Shown here: positions 35,688 through 44,943 of the stretch, one piece after another | Layout: each line of letters begins with the position of its first letter | How positions within the stretch are numbered: the first letter of the stretch is position 1 | Assembly (NCBI GenBank): GCA_026707285.1 | Contig: JAPOXD010000019.1 | Span: forward strand, 62,001-126,000 | DNA length: 64,000 nucleotides | Direction of reading: 5' to 3' | Source of the DNA: Chloroflexota bacterium | GTDB lineage: Bacteria; Chloroflexota; UBA11872 | The notes under the pieces: generated by a model | What the model was told of the DNA's origin: nothing | The model's input: only the letters and a program-made list of their open reading frames with translations | Database searches by the model: none | Translations under genes and position numbers: made by a program

Positions 35688-36920
35688 TTGACGCGTGCGG
35701 CGCTGCCGCCCGGGAGGACTTCGCTGCCCATTCGCCGCTCCGTCGCGTTCGTCGCCGCCTACCTGGCCTTCGCGCTGGGCGTCCTGGCGCTTGCGGCGCT
35801 TGCGGTGGGCCTGGTGATCAGCCAACCGTTCGCCATCGTCGGCGCGTGCACCATTGAGTCCGAATTCACGGCGGTTTGGCGTGATGAGCCCACCAACTGT
35901 CCCGACCGCGACCTGGTCGACGTTGACCTTTCAGGCGCGTACCTCCGCGACTCCATCTTTTCCGGCGCGGACTTATCGGGAGCCAACCTCAAGGGCGCGG
36001 ACCTTCGGTTCGCCGACTTTATCGACGCCACGCTGGACGGCGCCGATCTTTCCGACACCGACGTCTACGGGGCCACGTTCCGGGACGCCCGGCTGATCGC
36101 CGCTCGGTTCGACGGCGCCACCATGACGGGCGCAAACCTGCAGAACGCCGACCTCAGCGATGCGAGCCTGCGCGATGTCAACGCCTCCTGGATCGAACTG
36201 GATAACTCCGTCGCGGCCAATGTCGACATGCACGGAGCCGAACTCAGCCGAGCGCGGTTCTATAGCACGCAGCTCCCTGGCGCCGACTTGAGCAACGTCG
36301 AGCTCACGAACTCCACCATGATCCGCGTCGATATGTCGGGCGGCGCCTTGCGCGACGCGATGATCATCAACACGGACGTCTACGCCTCGAACTTCTCCCA
36401 GGCGCAGCTAAGCGGCATGCAGGTGTATGGGTCCGAGTTTCGCCGCACCGACTTCAGCGGCGCGGTGCTCACCGACGTCACCGTTTCGGGCACCTTGCTC
36501 ATGGATTCCGACTTTTCCGGGTACGAGGAATACGGCGCCAGTGCTGACTTTCGCGGGGCCACCATACGCGCCTCGGTCTTCGACGATGGCGACTTCTCGC
36601 ATGCCAACGTGACCGACATGAAAACGTTTGCCGTGGGATTCCGTCGCTCGAACCTCCAAAACGCCGACTTCAGCCGTGCCGAGCTGATCCGCGCCGCGTT
36701 CACGAACGCCGACCTGCGCAGCGCCCAGTTCACCGACGCCGATCTCTCGGGATCGAATCTGGACGGCGCGATGCTGCAAGACGCCGACCTGACCAACGCC
36801 AACCTCAGCGGCGCCGAGCTTATCGGCGCGGACCTGACCGGCGCCGTGCTCGAAGGCACGAACCTCACCGACGCGCTCTTCAGCGAGCGGATGCGGCAAC
36901 GAGACGACCGCAGTCCGTAA
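35688..36920 (+). CDS. Pentapeptide-repeat protein with N-terminal membrane anchor
   Basis: About 410 aa. An N-terminal helix (AYLAFALGVLALAALAVGLVI) anchors it, followed by a Cys-containing segment (GACTIESEF, TNCPDRDL). The remainder is about 60 A(D/N)LxX pentapeptides, e.g. ADLSGANLKGADLRFADF and ADLSGSNLDGAMLQDADL, which fold into a right-handed beta-helix. Start uncertain: TTG 35688 gives the longest form; CTG 35724 or nearby codons behind GGGAGGA are alternatives. Function unknown; the anchored, probably extracytoplasmic, helix argues against gyrase protection. Confidence 0.8.
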   Translation: MTRAALPPGRTSLPIRRSVAFVAAYLAFALGVLALAALAVGLVISQPFAIVGACTIESEFTAVWRDEPTNCPDRDLVDVDLSGAYLRDSIFSGADLSGANLKGADLRFADFIDATLDGADLSDTDVYGATFRDARLIAARFDGATMTGANLQNADLSDASLRDVNASWIELDNSVAANVDMHGAELSRARFYSTQLPGADLSNVELTNSTMIRVDMSGGALRDAMIINTDVYASNFSQAQLSGMQVYGSEFRRTDFSGAVLTDVTVSGTLLMDSDFSGYEEYGASADFRGATIRASVFDDGDFSHANVTDMKTFAVGFRRSNLQNADFSRAELIRAAFTNADLRSAQFTDADLSGSNLDGAMLQDADLTNANLSGAELIGADLTGAVLEGTNLTDALFSERMRQRDDRSP

Positions 36921-36937
36921 CGCGAGTCTTCACCGAC

Positions 36938-36964
36938 TTGAGATACCACTAGTGGTACCATAAT
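36938..36964 (+). promoter_or_regulatory. hicAB promoter with embedded 14-bp palindrome
   Basis: A -35-like TTGAGA (36938-36943) and a -10-like CATAAT (36959-36964) flank the perfect palindrome TACCACTAGTGGTA (36944-36957). A repressor bound there would cover the promoter, as expected for autoregulation by the HicB DNA-binding domain. The -10 lies 7 nt from the hicA ATG, so the transcript may be leaderless. The 15-bp spacing is short but tolerable. Confidence 0.55.
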
Positions 36965-36971
36965 CGAAGGC

Positions 36972-37226
36972 ATGCGCCTTCGACACCGGCGAACCTTGCG
37001 GCGGCTCTTCAGCAAACCAACGCCGGCGGGGATCCGCTGGATCGAAGTTGAGGCACTGCTCCAGGCTATCGGAGTTGAGGTGATCGAGCGGTCGGGTTCG
37101 AGAGTGCTGTTGCGGAAGGGAACGGATCGAATGGTCGTGCACCGCCCACATCCCCGACCGGAGATCGGAAGAGCCACCGTGCGCGCCATCGCGGCATTCT
37201 TGGCGGCGCTAGGAGTCGAACCATGA
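36972..37226 (+). CDS. hicA: HicA-like mRNA interferase with altered catalytic motif
   Basis: 84 aa. The double-stranded-RNA-binding-like fold is visible in IRWIEVEALLQAIGVEVIERSGSRVLLR and HRPHPRPEIGRATVRAIAAFLAALG, which align with E. coli HicA (GVDVANGSNHLKL, RHPCDEIKEPLRKAILKQLG). The catalytic histidine of the GSxH segment is replaced by arginine (SGSRVLL), so RNase activity may be lost or changed. The ATG overlaps nothing upstream and lies close to the -10. The hicB start overlaps the stop by 4 bp, giving toxin-first order as in E. coli. Confidence 0.72.
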   Translation: MRLRHRRTLRRLFSKPTPAGIRWIEVEALLQAIGVEVIERSGSRVLLRKGTDRMVVHRPHPRPEIGRATVRAIAAFLAALGVEP

Positions 37227-37573
37227 TGGAGTACAAGGGCTACCTGGCCGAAGTCGAATACGACGACTCCGTGCGACGGCTGCACGGGCAGGTGATCAAT
37301 ACCGGCGCTTATCCCATCGCTACCTTTGAGACCGCCGATCCAGAGCGCCTGCGGGAGGAGTTCCACAGATCCATTGACGAGTACCTCGCGTCGTGCGTCG
37401 AGGACGGCGTCGAGCCCATTCCACCCTTCTCCGGCAAGCTCCAGCTGCGACTCGGCAGCGACCTCCACCGGCGTGTCACCGTGGCCGCTGCCGAGAGCGG
37501 CCAGAGCATCAACGGATGGATTACGCAAGTGCTAGACGAGCGGGTGCGTTCGGCCGTCGGCGACGCTCCTTAG
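37223..37573 (+). CDS. hicB: HicB-like antitoxin
   Basis: 116 aa. The N-terminal half (YKGYLAEVEYDDSVRRLHGQVIN, ATFETADPERLREEFHRSIDEYLASC) is the partially degraded RNase-H-like HicB domain. The C-terminal LRLGSDLHRRVTVAAAESGQSINGWITQVLDERV is a ribbon-helix-helix-type DNA-binding segment. It would neutralise HicA and repress the palindromic operator. It overlaps hicA (ATGATGG over TGA). Confidence 0.85.
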   Translation: MMEYKGYLAEVEYDDSVRRLHGQVINTGAYPIATFETADPERLREEFHRSIDEYLASCVEDGVEPIPPFSGKLQLRLGSDLHRRVTVAAAESGQSINGWITQVLDERVRSAVGDAP

Positions 37574-37591
37574 AAGCTCCCCAGACCGCGG

Positions 37592-39358
37592 CTATCCCGG
37601 CGCGATGACCGTCATATCCCAACCGGCGAGGTCGTGCAGGGGCACCGTCCAATCGCCCAGCGCCGGCTCGCCGGCCGCCACCCATTCGGCGATCTCCTCG
37701 CGGTGACCCAGCCGCCGCAGGGCGTTCCACATCGGTTGCGAGTTGGCGCGTCCGCCAGGACCCGCGCAGTCCCAGAAGAACAGATGCTCGGCCCCGGTGC
37801 CGTAGATCAGGTGCGCCTTGCGCCGGAAGTCCTCGGGGCTCATGTGCCGCGGCATCACGTTCGGCGCCAGCGTGCAGGCGGTGCCGCGCGTGGCCTCAAC
37901 AAACGGCGTCAGCTGCTCCGGCGCTGACCACGTGTCCTCGTCGGTGGGCATCGCCAGCGGCGCGGCGCTATAGGGAATCAGCGCGTCGATCAACCCCTCA
38001 CGCGCCCAGGTAGCGATGTCGCAGCCAAACAGCACGTTTTCCGCCATCAGGCCCTGCACGCACGCCGAGACTTCGATGCGGCGCCGTCCCTGCTCACGCG
38101 CGACGGCGTCCATCTCCTGCCGCACCCGACGCATGAACCCGGTCAGCACGCCCGCGCGATAGGTCAGCCACTCGGGATCGTCCTCGGGCAGCTCCCGCGG
38201 GTCGGCGCCGTGGCTCGCGGCGAATCCCTCGATCAACGGCTGCTCGTACATCAGGTACGGCGGACGGCGGTTGAACAGCAGGCAGATGCCGTCGAGGTCG
38301 AACTCGGCCATCTCGCGCAGCGCGGCCAGGCAGTAGTCCTGCACCTCGGGAAAGGCGTAAGACATGCGCGGCAGCTCGCGCCCGTCACGATCCAGGCAGC
38401 GCCACTGGGGGTTGTCCTGGAAGTACCCGTCCAGATACTCCTGGTTCATCGGCGGCGGGTAGGTCCAGGCGGCGAGACGGTAGGCGGCGTGGAACTCCAT
38501 CCCCAGCTCGTGGGTGTGCTCCAGCGCCACCTGAAACGGGTCGATGCCCTGCTCGTGAAAGCTGCGCCAGCTTTCGGCCAGGAGCCGGTCCCCGACGCGC
38601 GGAAACATCTCGACGCCGTGCGCGGTTGCCGTGCGGCCGATCTTGGTGAAGTAGCGCATCAAATCGCCCGCGCCGGATTCCCAGTACATGCGGCTGAAGT
38701 CGGTGTCGCGATAGGGCTCTATCTCGCGCCTGACCTCCTCGGCGGTCGTCATGCGGTAGGTGTAGTGCGGGCCGTGCGCGTCGTTGTGCGCCCAGAGGCG
38801 GCGGTCCCGGCCCGACGTGCGCTCACCGACCAGGTCCTGCACCTCATCCTCCGCCAGGGGCACCAGCTTCAGGTAGGCGATGCGCGCCGAACCGGACTGC
38901 ACCGACCCCAGCCCGTCGCCGGAATCGATGCGCCGGTGCAACTGCGAGAACACCACCTCTTGGCCCGTGAGATCGGCGACCTTCCAGAAGATCTCCTGCA
39001 GCTCCTTGCGGCGCAGGTGGTGGCCCTCCGTGCTCCAGGTCAGCGTTGAGAAGGCGGAGTCGCCGCTGAGCATCACCTGGACCAGCGCGAAGTCGCTTTC
39101 ACCTCCCGCGGTCGGATGCACGCCCACCGAGATTGCGTGCCAGCCGTCGACCCGCAGCGGATAAGTCACGTCCGGCGCCAGAGTCTCCGGGCCGGCGAAG
39201 AGCATCGTCCCGGACACTCCCTCTGCCTCGAAGGACAGCGTCTGCCAGCGGCCCCGGGTGGCGTCCGTTGCCAGCGCCTCGGCCGGCGTGCAGCGGTCGA
39301 AATCGGCGACGTAGCGCGGCGCGGCGCGGAATCCACGGTCGGTGATGGCATCGGACAT
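37592..39358 (-). CDS. TIM-barrel glycosidase-like protein, paralogue A
   Basis: 588 aa. The N-terminal ~190 residues look like a beta-sandwich (GVSGTMLFAGPETLAPDVTYPLRVDGWHAISVG). The second part looks like a family-10-like glycosidase barrel: LWAHNDAHGPHY, SRMYWESGAGDLMRYFTKIGR, MEFHAAYRLAAWTYPPP and LDGICLLFNRRPPY. The C-terminal TGAEHLFFWDCAGPGGRAN and LRRLGHREEI are shared with paralogue B. No signal peptide. Acidic residues sit at barrel positions, but the catalytic pair cannot be assigned by eye. It follows paralogue B by 13 bp on the same strand; function unknown, polysaccharide-related by fold. Confidence 0.65.
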   Translation of the reverse strand: MSDAITDRGFRAAPRYVADFDRCTPAEALATDATRGRWQTLSFEAEGVSGTMLFAGPETLAPDVTYPLRVDGWHAISVGVHPTAGGESDFALVQVMLSGDSAFSTLTWSTEGHHLRRKELQEIFWKVADLTGQEVVFSQLHRRIDSGDGLGSVQSGSARIAYLKLVPLAEDEVQDLVGERTSGRDRRLWAHNDAHGPHYTYRMTTAEEVRREIEPYRDTDFSRMYWESGAGDLMRYFTKIGRTATAHGVEMFPRVGDRLLAESWRSFHEQGIDPFQVALEHTHELGMEFHAAYRLAAWTYPPPMNQEYLDGYFQDNPQWRCLDRDGRELPRMSYAFPEVQDYCLAALREMAEFDLDGICLLFNRRPPYLMYEQPLIEGFAASHGADPRELPEDDPEWLTYRAGVLTGFMRRVRQEMDAVAREQGRRRIEVSACVQGLMAENVLFGCDIATWAREGLIDALIPYSAAPLAMPTDEDTWSAPEQLTPFVEATRGTACTLAPNVMPRHMSPEDFRRKAHLIYGTGAEHLFFWDCAGPGGRANSQPMWNALRRLGHREEIAEWVAAGEPALGDWTVPLHDLAGWDMTVIAPG

Positions 39359-39371
39359 GGCGCTTACCTCC

Positions 39372-41165
39372 CTATCCCGGAGTCACGTACGAAAGATCCC
39401 ATCCATCCCATTCGCGCAACGGCATCGACGGACGCGGCAACTCGGGCTCGCCGGCTTCGAGCCACGCCTGGATTTCGTCCACGTGGCCCAACCGCCGCAG
39501 CACGTTCCATTCATGCCCAAAGTTTGCGCGGCATCCGCCGCCCGCCGAATCCCAGAAGAACAAGTGCTCGGCGCCCGCCGCATAGATGGTCGCCGCCTGC
39601 CGCCGGTAGTCCTCCGCCGACATCGACCGCGGCATGACGTTTGGCGCCACCAGGCACGACGAATCCGCCACTGTTTCCGCCAGGAATCTGAGCTGCTCGG
39701 AATCGGTCCACACCATGCCGCCGGGCTCGTTGAAGAACGGACGAAAGTTGGTGCGGGCGCTGTAGGGAATCAGCGTATCCACGAGGCCCTCGCGCACCCA
39801 TGTCGCCAGATCGAGGCCCTGCATCAGGTTCTCCGCCTCGGACGCGGCAACGATGGCCGAAACCGCAATCCGCCGCGGACGATCCCGCGACGCCTCGTCC
39901 ATCGCCGCGCGCACGTCGCGCATGAATTGCGTCAGCGTGCCCGCGCGATAAGCCAGCCAATCTGGATCGTCCTCCGGCAGCGTCCGGGGATCGCACCCGA
40001 ACTCACGCGCGAATTCCTCTACCAACGGCAGTTCGTATTCCACCACCGGCGGGCGGCGGTTGTAGAGCAAGCACACCCCATCGATGGGTCGCTCAGCCAT
40101 CTCGCGCAGCAACGACAGCACGAACTCGCGCACTTCCGGATAGCTGTACGAGATGCGCGGCGTCCGGTTGCCCTCCCGGTCCTCGCCGTAAAACTCCGGA
40201 TGCCGCACGAAGTACGTGTCGCCGTGATTGTGATGGTCCAACGGCGGCGGGTATTGGAATCCGGCCACCCGATAGCCGGCGTGAAACTCCAGGCCGACCG
40301 CATGCGTCTGCTCGAGCGCCACGTCGAACGGGTCGACGCCCGCGTCGCGAAACACGCGCCAGCTCTCGGCGTGCATGCGATCGCCGCGGCGGCCGTAATC
40401 CTCCAGGCCGTCCAGCGTGTGCCGCCGCCCAATTGAACTGAAGTAGGACATCAGATCGCCGCCGCCGGCCTCCCAGTACATTCGCGAGAAATCGCTCTCG
40501 TGGTACTGCTCGATCTCGCGCCGCACGTCGTCCGCCGAGGTAAGCCGGAAGAGGTATTGAGCAAAGTGGGCGTCGTTGTGCGCGAACAGGCGTCGGGTGT
40601 CGGCGCGAGCTTGATCGGCGCGCCACGCGGCGATTTCGGCGTCAGTGAGCGGCACGAGTTTTATGTAAACCACCCGCGCCGCCGCGCAGGCGAACGCCCC
40701 GGCCCCGTCGCCCTCGCCGGCCCGCGCGCTCGCCTGTCCGATGTCCAATGCTTGTCCGGTGAGGTCGGCGACCTTCCAATACATCTCCACGACGTCCACG
40801 CCGTGGTCCGGCCGCCGGTACGCCTCCATCGTCAGAAACGAGTACGCGTCGTCGCCGCTCAGCTTCAGCGGCATCCCCAGCGTCAGCCCCTCGGCGGGGG
40901 TCCGGATCGGCACGGTGCCGATCGAGATGGCGTGCAGGCCGCGAGCGTCGAGCGGCAAGCGCACCGTGGGCGCCGCCGTCTCGAGTCCGGCGGCAAGCAT
41001 GGTGCCGCTCAGCGAGTCGGTGCGATACGACATCGCGCGCCAGTGACGCAGTTCGGGCGTGGAGCGAATCGCGGAAGCGGGCTCGGCGCGGTCCAGGTCG
41101 GTCAGATACCGCGGCGTGCCGCTGAGCCACGCGTCGCCGATGCGGTCGGTCAAGGGAACGGCCAT
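39372..41165 (-). CDS. TIM-barrel glycosidase-like protein, paralogue B
   Basis: 597 aa, same architecture as paralogue A. Shared blocks include LSGTMLAAGLETAAPTVRLPLDARGLHAISIG, WKVADLTGQALD, LFAHNDAHFAQYLF, DFSRMYWEAGGGDLMSYFSSIGR and GVCLLYNRRPPVVEYELPLVEEFA. AEHLFFWDSAGGGCRANFGHEWNVLRRLGHVDEIQAWLE ends it. Tandem duplication is evident. Cytoplasmic by sequence. The family appears specific to this kind of genome by my recognition; a barrel hydrolase or transglycosylase role is inference. Confidence 0.65.
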   Translation of the reverse strand: MAVPLTDRIGDAWLSGTPRYLTDLDRAEPASAIRSTPELRHWRAMSYRTDSLSGTMLAAGLETAAPTVRLPLDARGLHAISIGTVPIRTPAEGLTLGMPLKLSGDDAYSFLTMEAYRRPDHGVDVVEMYWKVADLTGQALDIGQASARAGEGDGAGAFACAAARVVYIKLVPLTDAEIAAWRADQARADTRRLFAHNDAHFAQYLFRLTSADDVRREIEQYHESDFSRMYWEAGGGDLMSYFSSIGRRHTLDGLEDYGRRGDRMHAESWRVFRDAGVDPFDVALEQTHAVGLEFHAGYRVAGFQYPPPLDHHNHGDTYFVRHPEFYGEDREGNRTPRISYSYPEVREFVLSLLREMAERPIDGVCLLYNRRPPVVEYELPLVEEFAREFGCDPRTLPEDDPDWLAYRAGTLTQFMRDVRAAMDEASRDRPRRIAVSAIVAASEAENLMQGLDLATWVREGLVDTLIPYSARTNFRPFFNEPGGMVWTDSEQLRFLAETVADSSCLVAPNVMPRSMSAEDYRRQAATIYAAGAEHLFFWDSAGGGCRANFGHEWNVLRRLGHVDEIQAWLEAGEPELPRPSMPLREWDGWDLSYVTPG

Positions 41166-41287
41166 CGGCCAGGCGCGGAAACGGGAACATTCACCGGCAT
41201 CGGCGGCCCATCCATGTCTCCCGACCGGTGAACGTTGGTGTACCTTACGCCGCGGCCTATCGGACCATCAATCGCTCGGCGCGAACC

Positions 41288-42793
41288 ATGCCTGAACCGC
41301 GATCGTCGGTGAACGACGCGGCGGCATCCGAGAGCGACCCCGGCGGCTGGCTGAAGCTGGTGCGCGATCCCAAGTGGCGCGGCCTGAGCGTCATCCTCAT
41401 CGGCACGTTCCTCAGCGTGATCGTGCACAACATCGCCACGGTCACGCTGCCCAGCATCGCGGCGGACTTCGGCGCCACCCTGGCCGAGGTGCAATGGGTC
41501 GCCATCGCCGTGTCGCTCACGACCGCCGCCGTGGTCATGCCCGCGGGTTACCTGGCCGACCGGTTGGGCCGCCGCGCGTTCTTCATCGGCGGCATGGCGC
41601 TCTTCGCCGCCGCTTCATTGATGGCCGGATGGGCGCCGTCGCTCGAATTGCTGATCGCGGCGCGGCTGCTGCAAGGCGCGGCGACGGCCATCGTGGGCGC
41701 CAACGGCATCGCCATCGCCGTCACCATCTTCCCGGAGGGCGAGCGCGGCAAGGTGCTCGGACTCTCCTCCGCCACGGTCGGATTCAGCGCCCTGGTGGCG
41801 CCGGCGGTCGGCGGCATCGTCGTCGAGGCGGGCGGCTGGCGCTGGGCCTATCACGCCTTGGCGCTGCCCGCAGTCGTCGGAGCGGTCGGCGCCTGGCTGG
41901 TGCTCGAGGCCGGTCGGTCGGCCGAATCCGCCGACGGGCCGGGCCGGTTCGATTGGTTCGGCTCGAGCGCCATCGCCGGAATCGCCGTCACGCTCGTGCT
42001 CGGCTTGACCATGGGGCCGGTGATCGGCTGGGGCGAGCCTTTGATTTGGACGTCCATTGCGGCAGCCGCGGCGCTGGGCGTCGCCTACGTCTGGTGGGAG
42101 CTGCGCACGCCTCATCCGGTGTTCGAACTGCGCCTGCTGCGGCGCCGCGCCGTGGTCACGCCGCTTGGCGCCCGCATCGTGCTGCTGATGGGCCTGTCGG
42201 GCGGCGGATTCCTGGTGCCGTTCTACATCCAGGGCGTGCTGGGTTTCAGCGCGCGCGATCTGGGGTTCATCCTCGTGCCGGGCTTCGCCGTCTACACCCT
42301 CGTCGCCACGCTCGCCGGACGGTTCTCGGATCGCTGGACGCCGCGGCCGTTCCTGATTGCCGGGCCGCTGGTGGGCCTCGTCAGCGTCCTGGCGCTTTCG
42401 AGCTTCGGCTCGGACACCCCGCTGGTCGTCGTCGTGCTGGTGCTGGTCGTCAACAGCGCCAGTCTCTCGCTCGTGACCTCGCCCAGTACCAACGCCATGC
42501 TTGGCGCCGTGCCGGAGCAGGTCTACACCGTCGCCGTCGCGTTCATGAATCTCGCCGGCACCATTGCCAGCATCGTCGCCCTGGCCCTGATCACCGCCAT
42601 CGTCACCGCGGTAATGGCCAACGCCGGCGCCGGAGCCAGCGTCAGCGCCGTGGCCTCGGACCCCACCACTACCAGCGCCTTCCTCGACGGCTGGCGCGTC
42701 GCCTTCCTGGTCCAAGCGGTCTTCATGACCACGGCCGCCCTGATCGGATTGATGTATCAGCCACGAGAACCAAGCAATTGCGGATCACCTTAA
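41288..42793 (+). CDS. Major facilitator superfamily exporter, DHA2 type
   Basis: 501 aa from ATG 41288. Fourteen hydrophobic segments, AGYLADRLGRRAFF as the inter-helix 2-3 motif A, ARLLQGAATAIVGAN as motif C-like region and GRFSDRWTPRP later. Typical of EmrB/QacA drug exporters, moving toxic organics out by proton antiport. The left neighbour is convergent-divergent (minus-strand glycosidase). The AT-rich island starts right after its stop. Confidence 0.87.
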   Translation: MPEPRSSVNDAAASESDPGGWLKLVRDPKWRGLSVILIGTFLSVIVHNIATVTLPSIAADFGATLAEVQWVAIAVSLTTAAVVMPAGYLADRLGRRAFFIGGMALFAAASLMAGWAPSLELLIAARLLQGAATAIVGANGIAIAVTIFPEGERGKVLGLSSATVGFSALVAPAVGGIVVEAGGWRWAYHALALPAVVGAVGAWLVLEAGRSAESADGPGRFDWFGSSAIAGIAVTLVLGLTMGPVIGWGEPLIWTSIAAAAALGVAYVWWELRTPHPVFELRLLRRRAVVTPLGARIVLLMGLSGGGFLVPFYIQGVLGFSARDLGFILVPGFAVYTLVATLAGRFSDRWTPRPFLIAGPLVGLVSVLALSSFGSDTPLVVVVLVLVVNSASLSLVTSPSTNAMLGAVPEQVYTVAVAFMNLAGTIASIVALALITAIVTAVMANAGAGASVSAVASDPTTTSAFLDGWRVAFLVQAVFMTTAALIGLMYQPREPSNCGSP

Positions 42794-43166
42794 ATCAGGC
42801 GACGATGTGCACTTTCTCAAAAGTCGGCAAAGGGAGCTCATAACGCACGCCGATTCGGCTATTCTCCCCTCGCAACCCGACGATCAAGCAGCAAGACTGT
42901 GAAATCATCTAGACATCCGTTGAGAATAAAATACACACCGGACATTAAACCATGAATCAATTCGTTCCATTCAGGCATGAGCAGCCCGCGAACACGGCAC
43001 ACCGCACCGGGCCATTAGTCTGCTGCACCGCACTGCATTCGCACACGCGACCGAGTATTGAATGACCTTTACGAATCTATGATCACAAGTATAATAACAT
43101 AGTGATTGTGTCCCGAGAGCGTCCTCCTCACCAAATGCCATCGATCCCAAAAGAGTATGATCTTTA
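42794..43166. other. AT-richer intergenic region at island edge
   Basis: Base composition drops sharply here (runs such as GAATAAAATACACACC, AAGTATAATAACATAG). Short frames exist on both strands, but none has a ribosome site or recognisable domain. No gene is called. It probably belongs to acquired DNA. Confidence 0.5.
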
Positions 43167-43799
43167 GTGCCTCTCTTGCGCACCTACTTTTCCCAGCGTT
43201 GGGTTCGCATATTGGGCGTATCACTGACAGGCTTGGCCATCGCCGGAGGAATTGTAGGTTTAGTTGTCGACGTACCAGAAGTCTTGACAATGGCGGGCAA
43301 ACACTTTGGCTGGGCTGACGACCCTACACCAACTCCTGAGCCAACTCCTACAGCTACACCGACGGCTACCCCCGCACCGACGTCGACACCGACTGTTATA
43401 CCGACACCAACAGTTATTCCAACTCCGACAGCCATTCCGACACCCACTTCGACTCCTGACTCAATATGCTACGAGGTTCGGGGTATTGTAGATACAGCCA
43501 AGTACATATCTGACGACTTCAAGCACGACGAGGCAGTGTGGGGCGCTGTGGAGAATGCTCTGCCCTACAAGTGCTTTGAAGTCGGGATTTGGGCAGCTAG
43601 CAACGTCAGGCTCACAAACTGGAATTCATTCATCCTATGGCACGTTGCATTCTGCGCGGTGTATGATCGAAGTTACGAGGTGGCGAAGACTGCAGCGTAT
43701 AGCATGCGGGACGTCGACAGAAGGCTCGCGATGCTAGATTCGATCTTCGAATATGAGCACAATCCTGATCGAAACTTGGCAAAACTAGAACAATGCTAG
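43167..43799 (+). CDS. Membrane-anchored protein with Pro/Thr linker, unknown C-terminal domain
   Basis: 210 aa from GTG 43167. One membrane segment ([22 protein letters not shown]), then a linker of [20 protein letters not shown]-type repeats to about residue 97, then a ~110-residue globular region ([43 protein letters not shown]) with three cysteines. It resembles the ankyrin lipoprotein in architecture but not sequence. Unrecognised family. The gene has lower GC than its surroundings, suggesting acquisition. Confidence 0.5.
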   Translation: MPLLRTYFSQRWVRILGVSLTGLAIAGGIVGLVVDVPEVLTMAGKHFGWADDPTPTPEPTPTATPTATPAPTSTPTVIPTPTVIPTPTAIPTPTSTPDSICYEVRGIVDTAKYISDDFKHDEAVWGAVENALPYKCFEVGIWAASNVRLTNWNSFILWHVAFCAVYDRSYEVAKTAAYSMRDVDRRLAMLDSIFEYEHNPDRNLAKLEQC

Positions 43800-44164
43800 A
43801 TATCCCAAGGCACATTATTCAGATTTGCTCTCGGGAATTGCAGAACAGAATCTCCTCAATTCAGTGGCAAGATTGTTGCCAGAATTACCGTTCGTGATTT
43901 GGGCTTTAGTGAAGATGCACATGTGAGACCACGCTTTCGTGCATTTGCCGGACCCAGTTTCTGTTTGCCAGTGGTGAGAGAACCAGATTACTGCCCTACT
44001 GTCATACTCAAGTTGCCCATAGATCCAAAACGAATGCACATGGTAAAGCAGCCAACGGTGCGATTCCCGAAAAGTAAAGGCTGAACGGGCGCACTGACTT
44101 GCCCTTCACACGACCTGTGAACCGTTTCGACGCTTGCCCGTCGGCGTTCGTGGACGAGGCACCC
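43800..44164. other. Non-coding AT-richer stretch
   Basis: No supported gene. A 74-codon minus-strand frame (43815-44039) has no ribosome site or family. Near 44060 composition rises toward the pseudogene. Confidence 0.45.
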
Positions 44165-44380
44165 CTACAGCAGTTCCCACCTTTGCGGCAAGTCCTGCAT
44201 CTGCTCCAATTCCTCCCCGGTGGCTCTTGGCGCAGGCGATCGGTGCCAACGGAGAGCGACACCGTAGACCTCGATAATCGTGCGCACGAAGCCGTCGCCA
44301 CCGGCCGGGAACCGCGACCAAACCTCCCAGATCGGCTACCACTAGTGCCTCGGCAAAGTGTTCGCTTGCTGCATGGCACA
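44165..44380 (-). pseudogene. 3' fragment of a DapA-like paralogue with two nonsense codons
   Basis: Reading the minus strand toward the stop at 44165-44167 gives PIWEVWSRFPAGGDGFVRT, IIEVYGVALRWHRSPAPRAT and GEELEQMQDL. This aligns closely with the C-terminus of the intact gene at 46848-47735 (PIWDLWPVFRAGGDGLVHT, MIEVCGVAPRWRRSPAPNAT, EEEMEQVRDM). Immediately upstream the functional CAC TAC GAG CAG is CAC TAG TGG TAG, so two in-frame stops have appeared. Earlier sequence is deleted or too decayed to follow. The ORFs that cross this fragment in other frames are not genes. Confidence 0.85.
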
Positions 44381-44445
44381 ATTGTCTAACGACAGCCAGC
44401 CGGCAGCGAAGCGGGAGGGTTTCCTCGCGAGGATGCGAAGTTCTC

Positions 44446-44790
44446 ATGCCAAAGCCAGTACTTCTGACCGCCGAAGAACAACAAGAAAGGCTGGATCAGA
44501 TGGTTCGTATAGCTGAGCAGCAAGGTTGGATTAGAAGCGGCGGCATTGTCGAGAATGGAGCTACAGGAATCCAACAGGACATGTATAAGATCGGAAGACT
44601 CGGCAAGGTGACTGGAGTCCTTAATCTGATCGCCGGACAAACTGGGCACACCCACGAGACTGTTCGTTATACATCGTGGTGGTTTTTCGAGGAGAAAGGA
44701 TATCAGCTGTTTCTTGCAACACTTGCGACAGCAGCTACGATTTGCGCGGCCGCCGCTGCCATAGCGACTTGCGTACGGCCCATCACCTAG
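44446..44790 (+). CDS. Small protein with C-terminal hydrophobic segment
   Basis: 114 aa. The polar N-terminus (LLTAEEQQERLDQMVRIAEQQGWI) is followed by a basic helix region (YKIGRLGKVTGVLNLIAGQTG) and a C-terminal hydrophobic tail (LFLATLATAATICAAAAAIATC). No recognised family. It faces the convergent DUF262 gene. It may be a small island protein; the start has only weak ribosome-site support. Confidence 0.4.
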   Translation: MPKPVLLTAEEQQERLDQMVRIAEQQGWIRSGGIVENGATGIQQDMYKIGRLGKVTGVLNLIAGQTGHTHETVRYTSWWFFEEKGYQLFLATLATAATICAAAAAIATCVRPIT

Positions 44791-44943
44791 CTGACCGGTT
44801 GTCCAGCCTGCGATCGGCATGTCATGGAATGGGATACCTCGACTACCCTGAATCGTGTAGAGCGCTGTCCGCCGCGCTGAACCATGCCTGCGGATCTACG
44901 GTGGTCGCTGCTTTCCGGTCAAATTCGCGATTTAGAAACACTC

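Noticed and set aside
44099-44389. 96-codon plus-strand frame and overlapping minus-strand frames as possible genes
   Set aside because: The stretch is the decayed C-terminus of a DapA-like gene; these frames are out of register with it.
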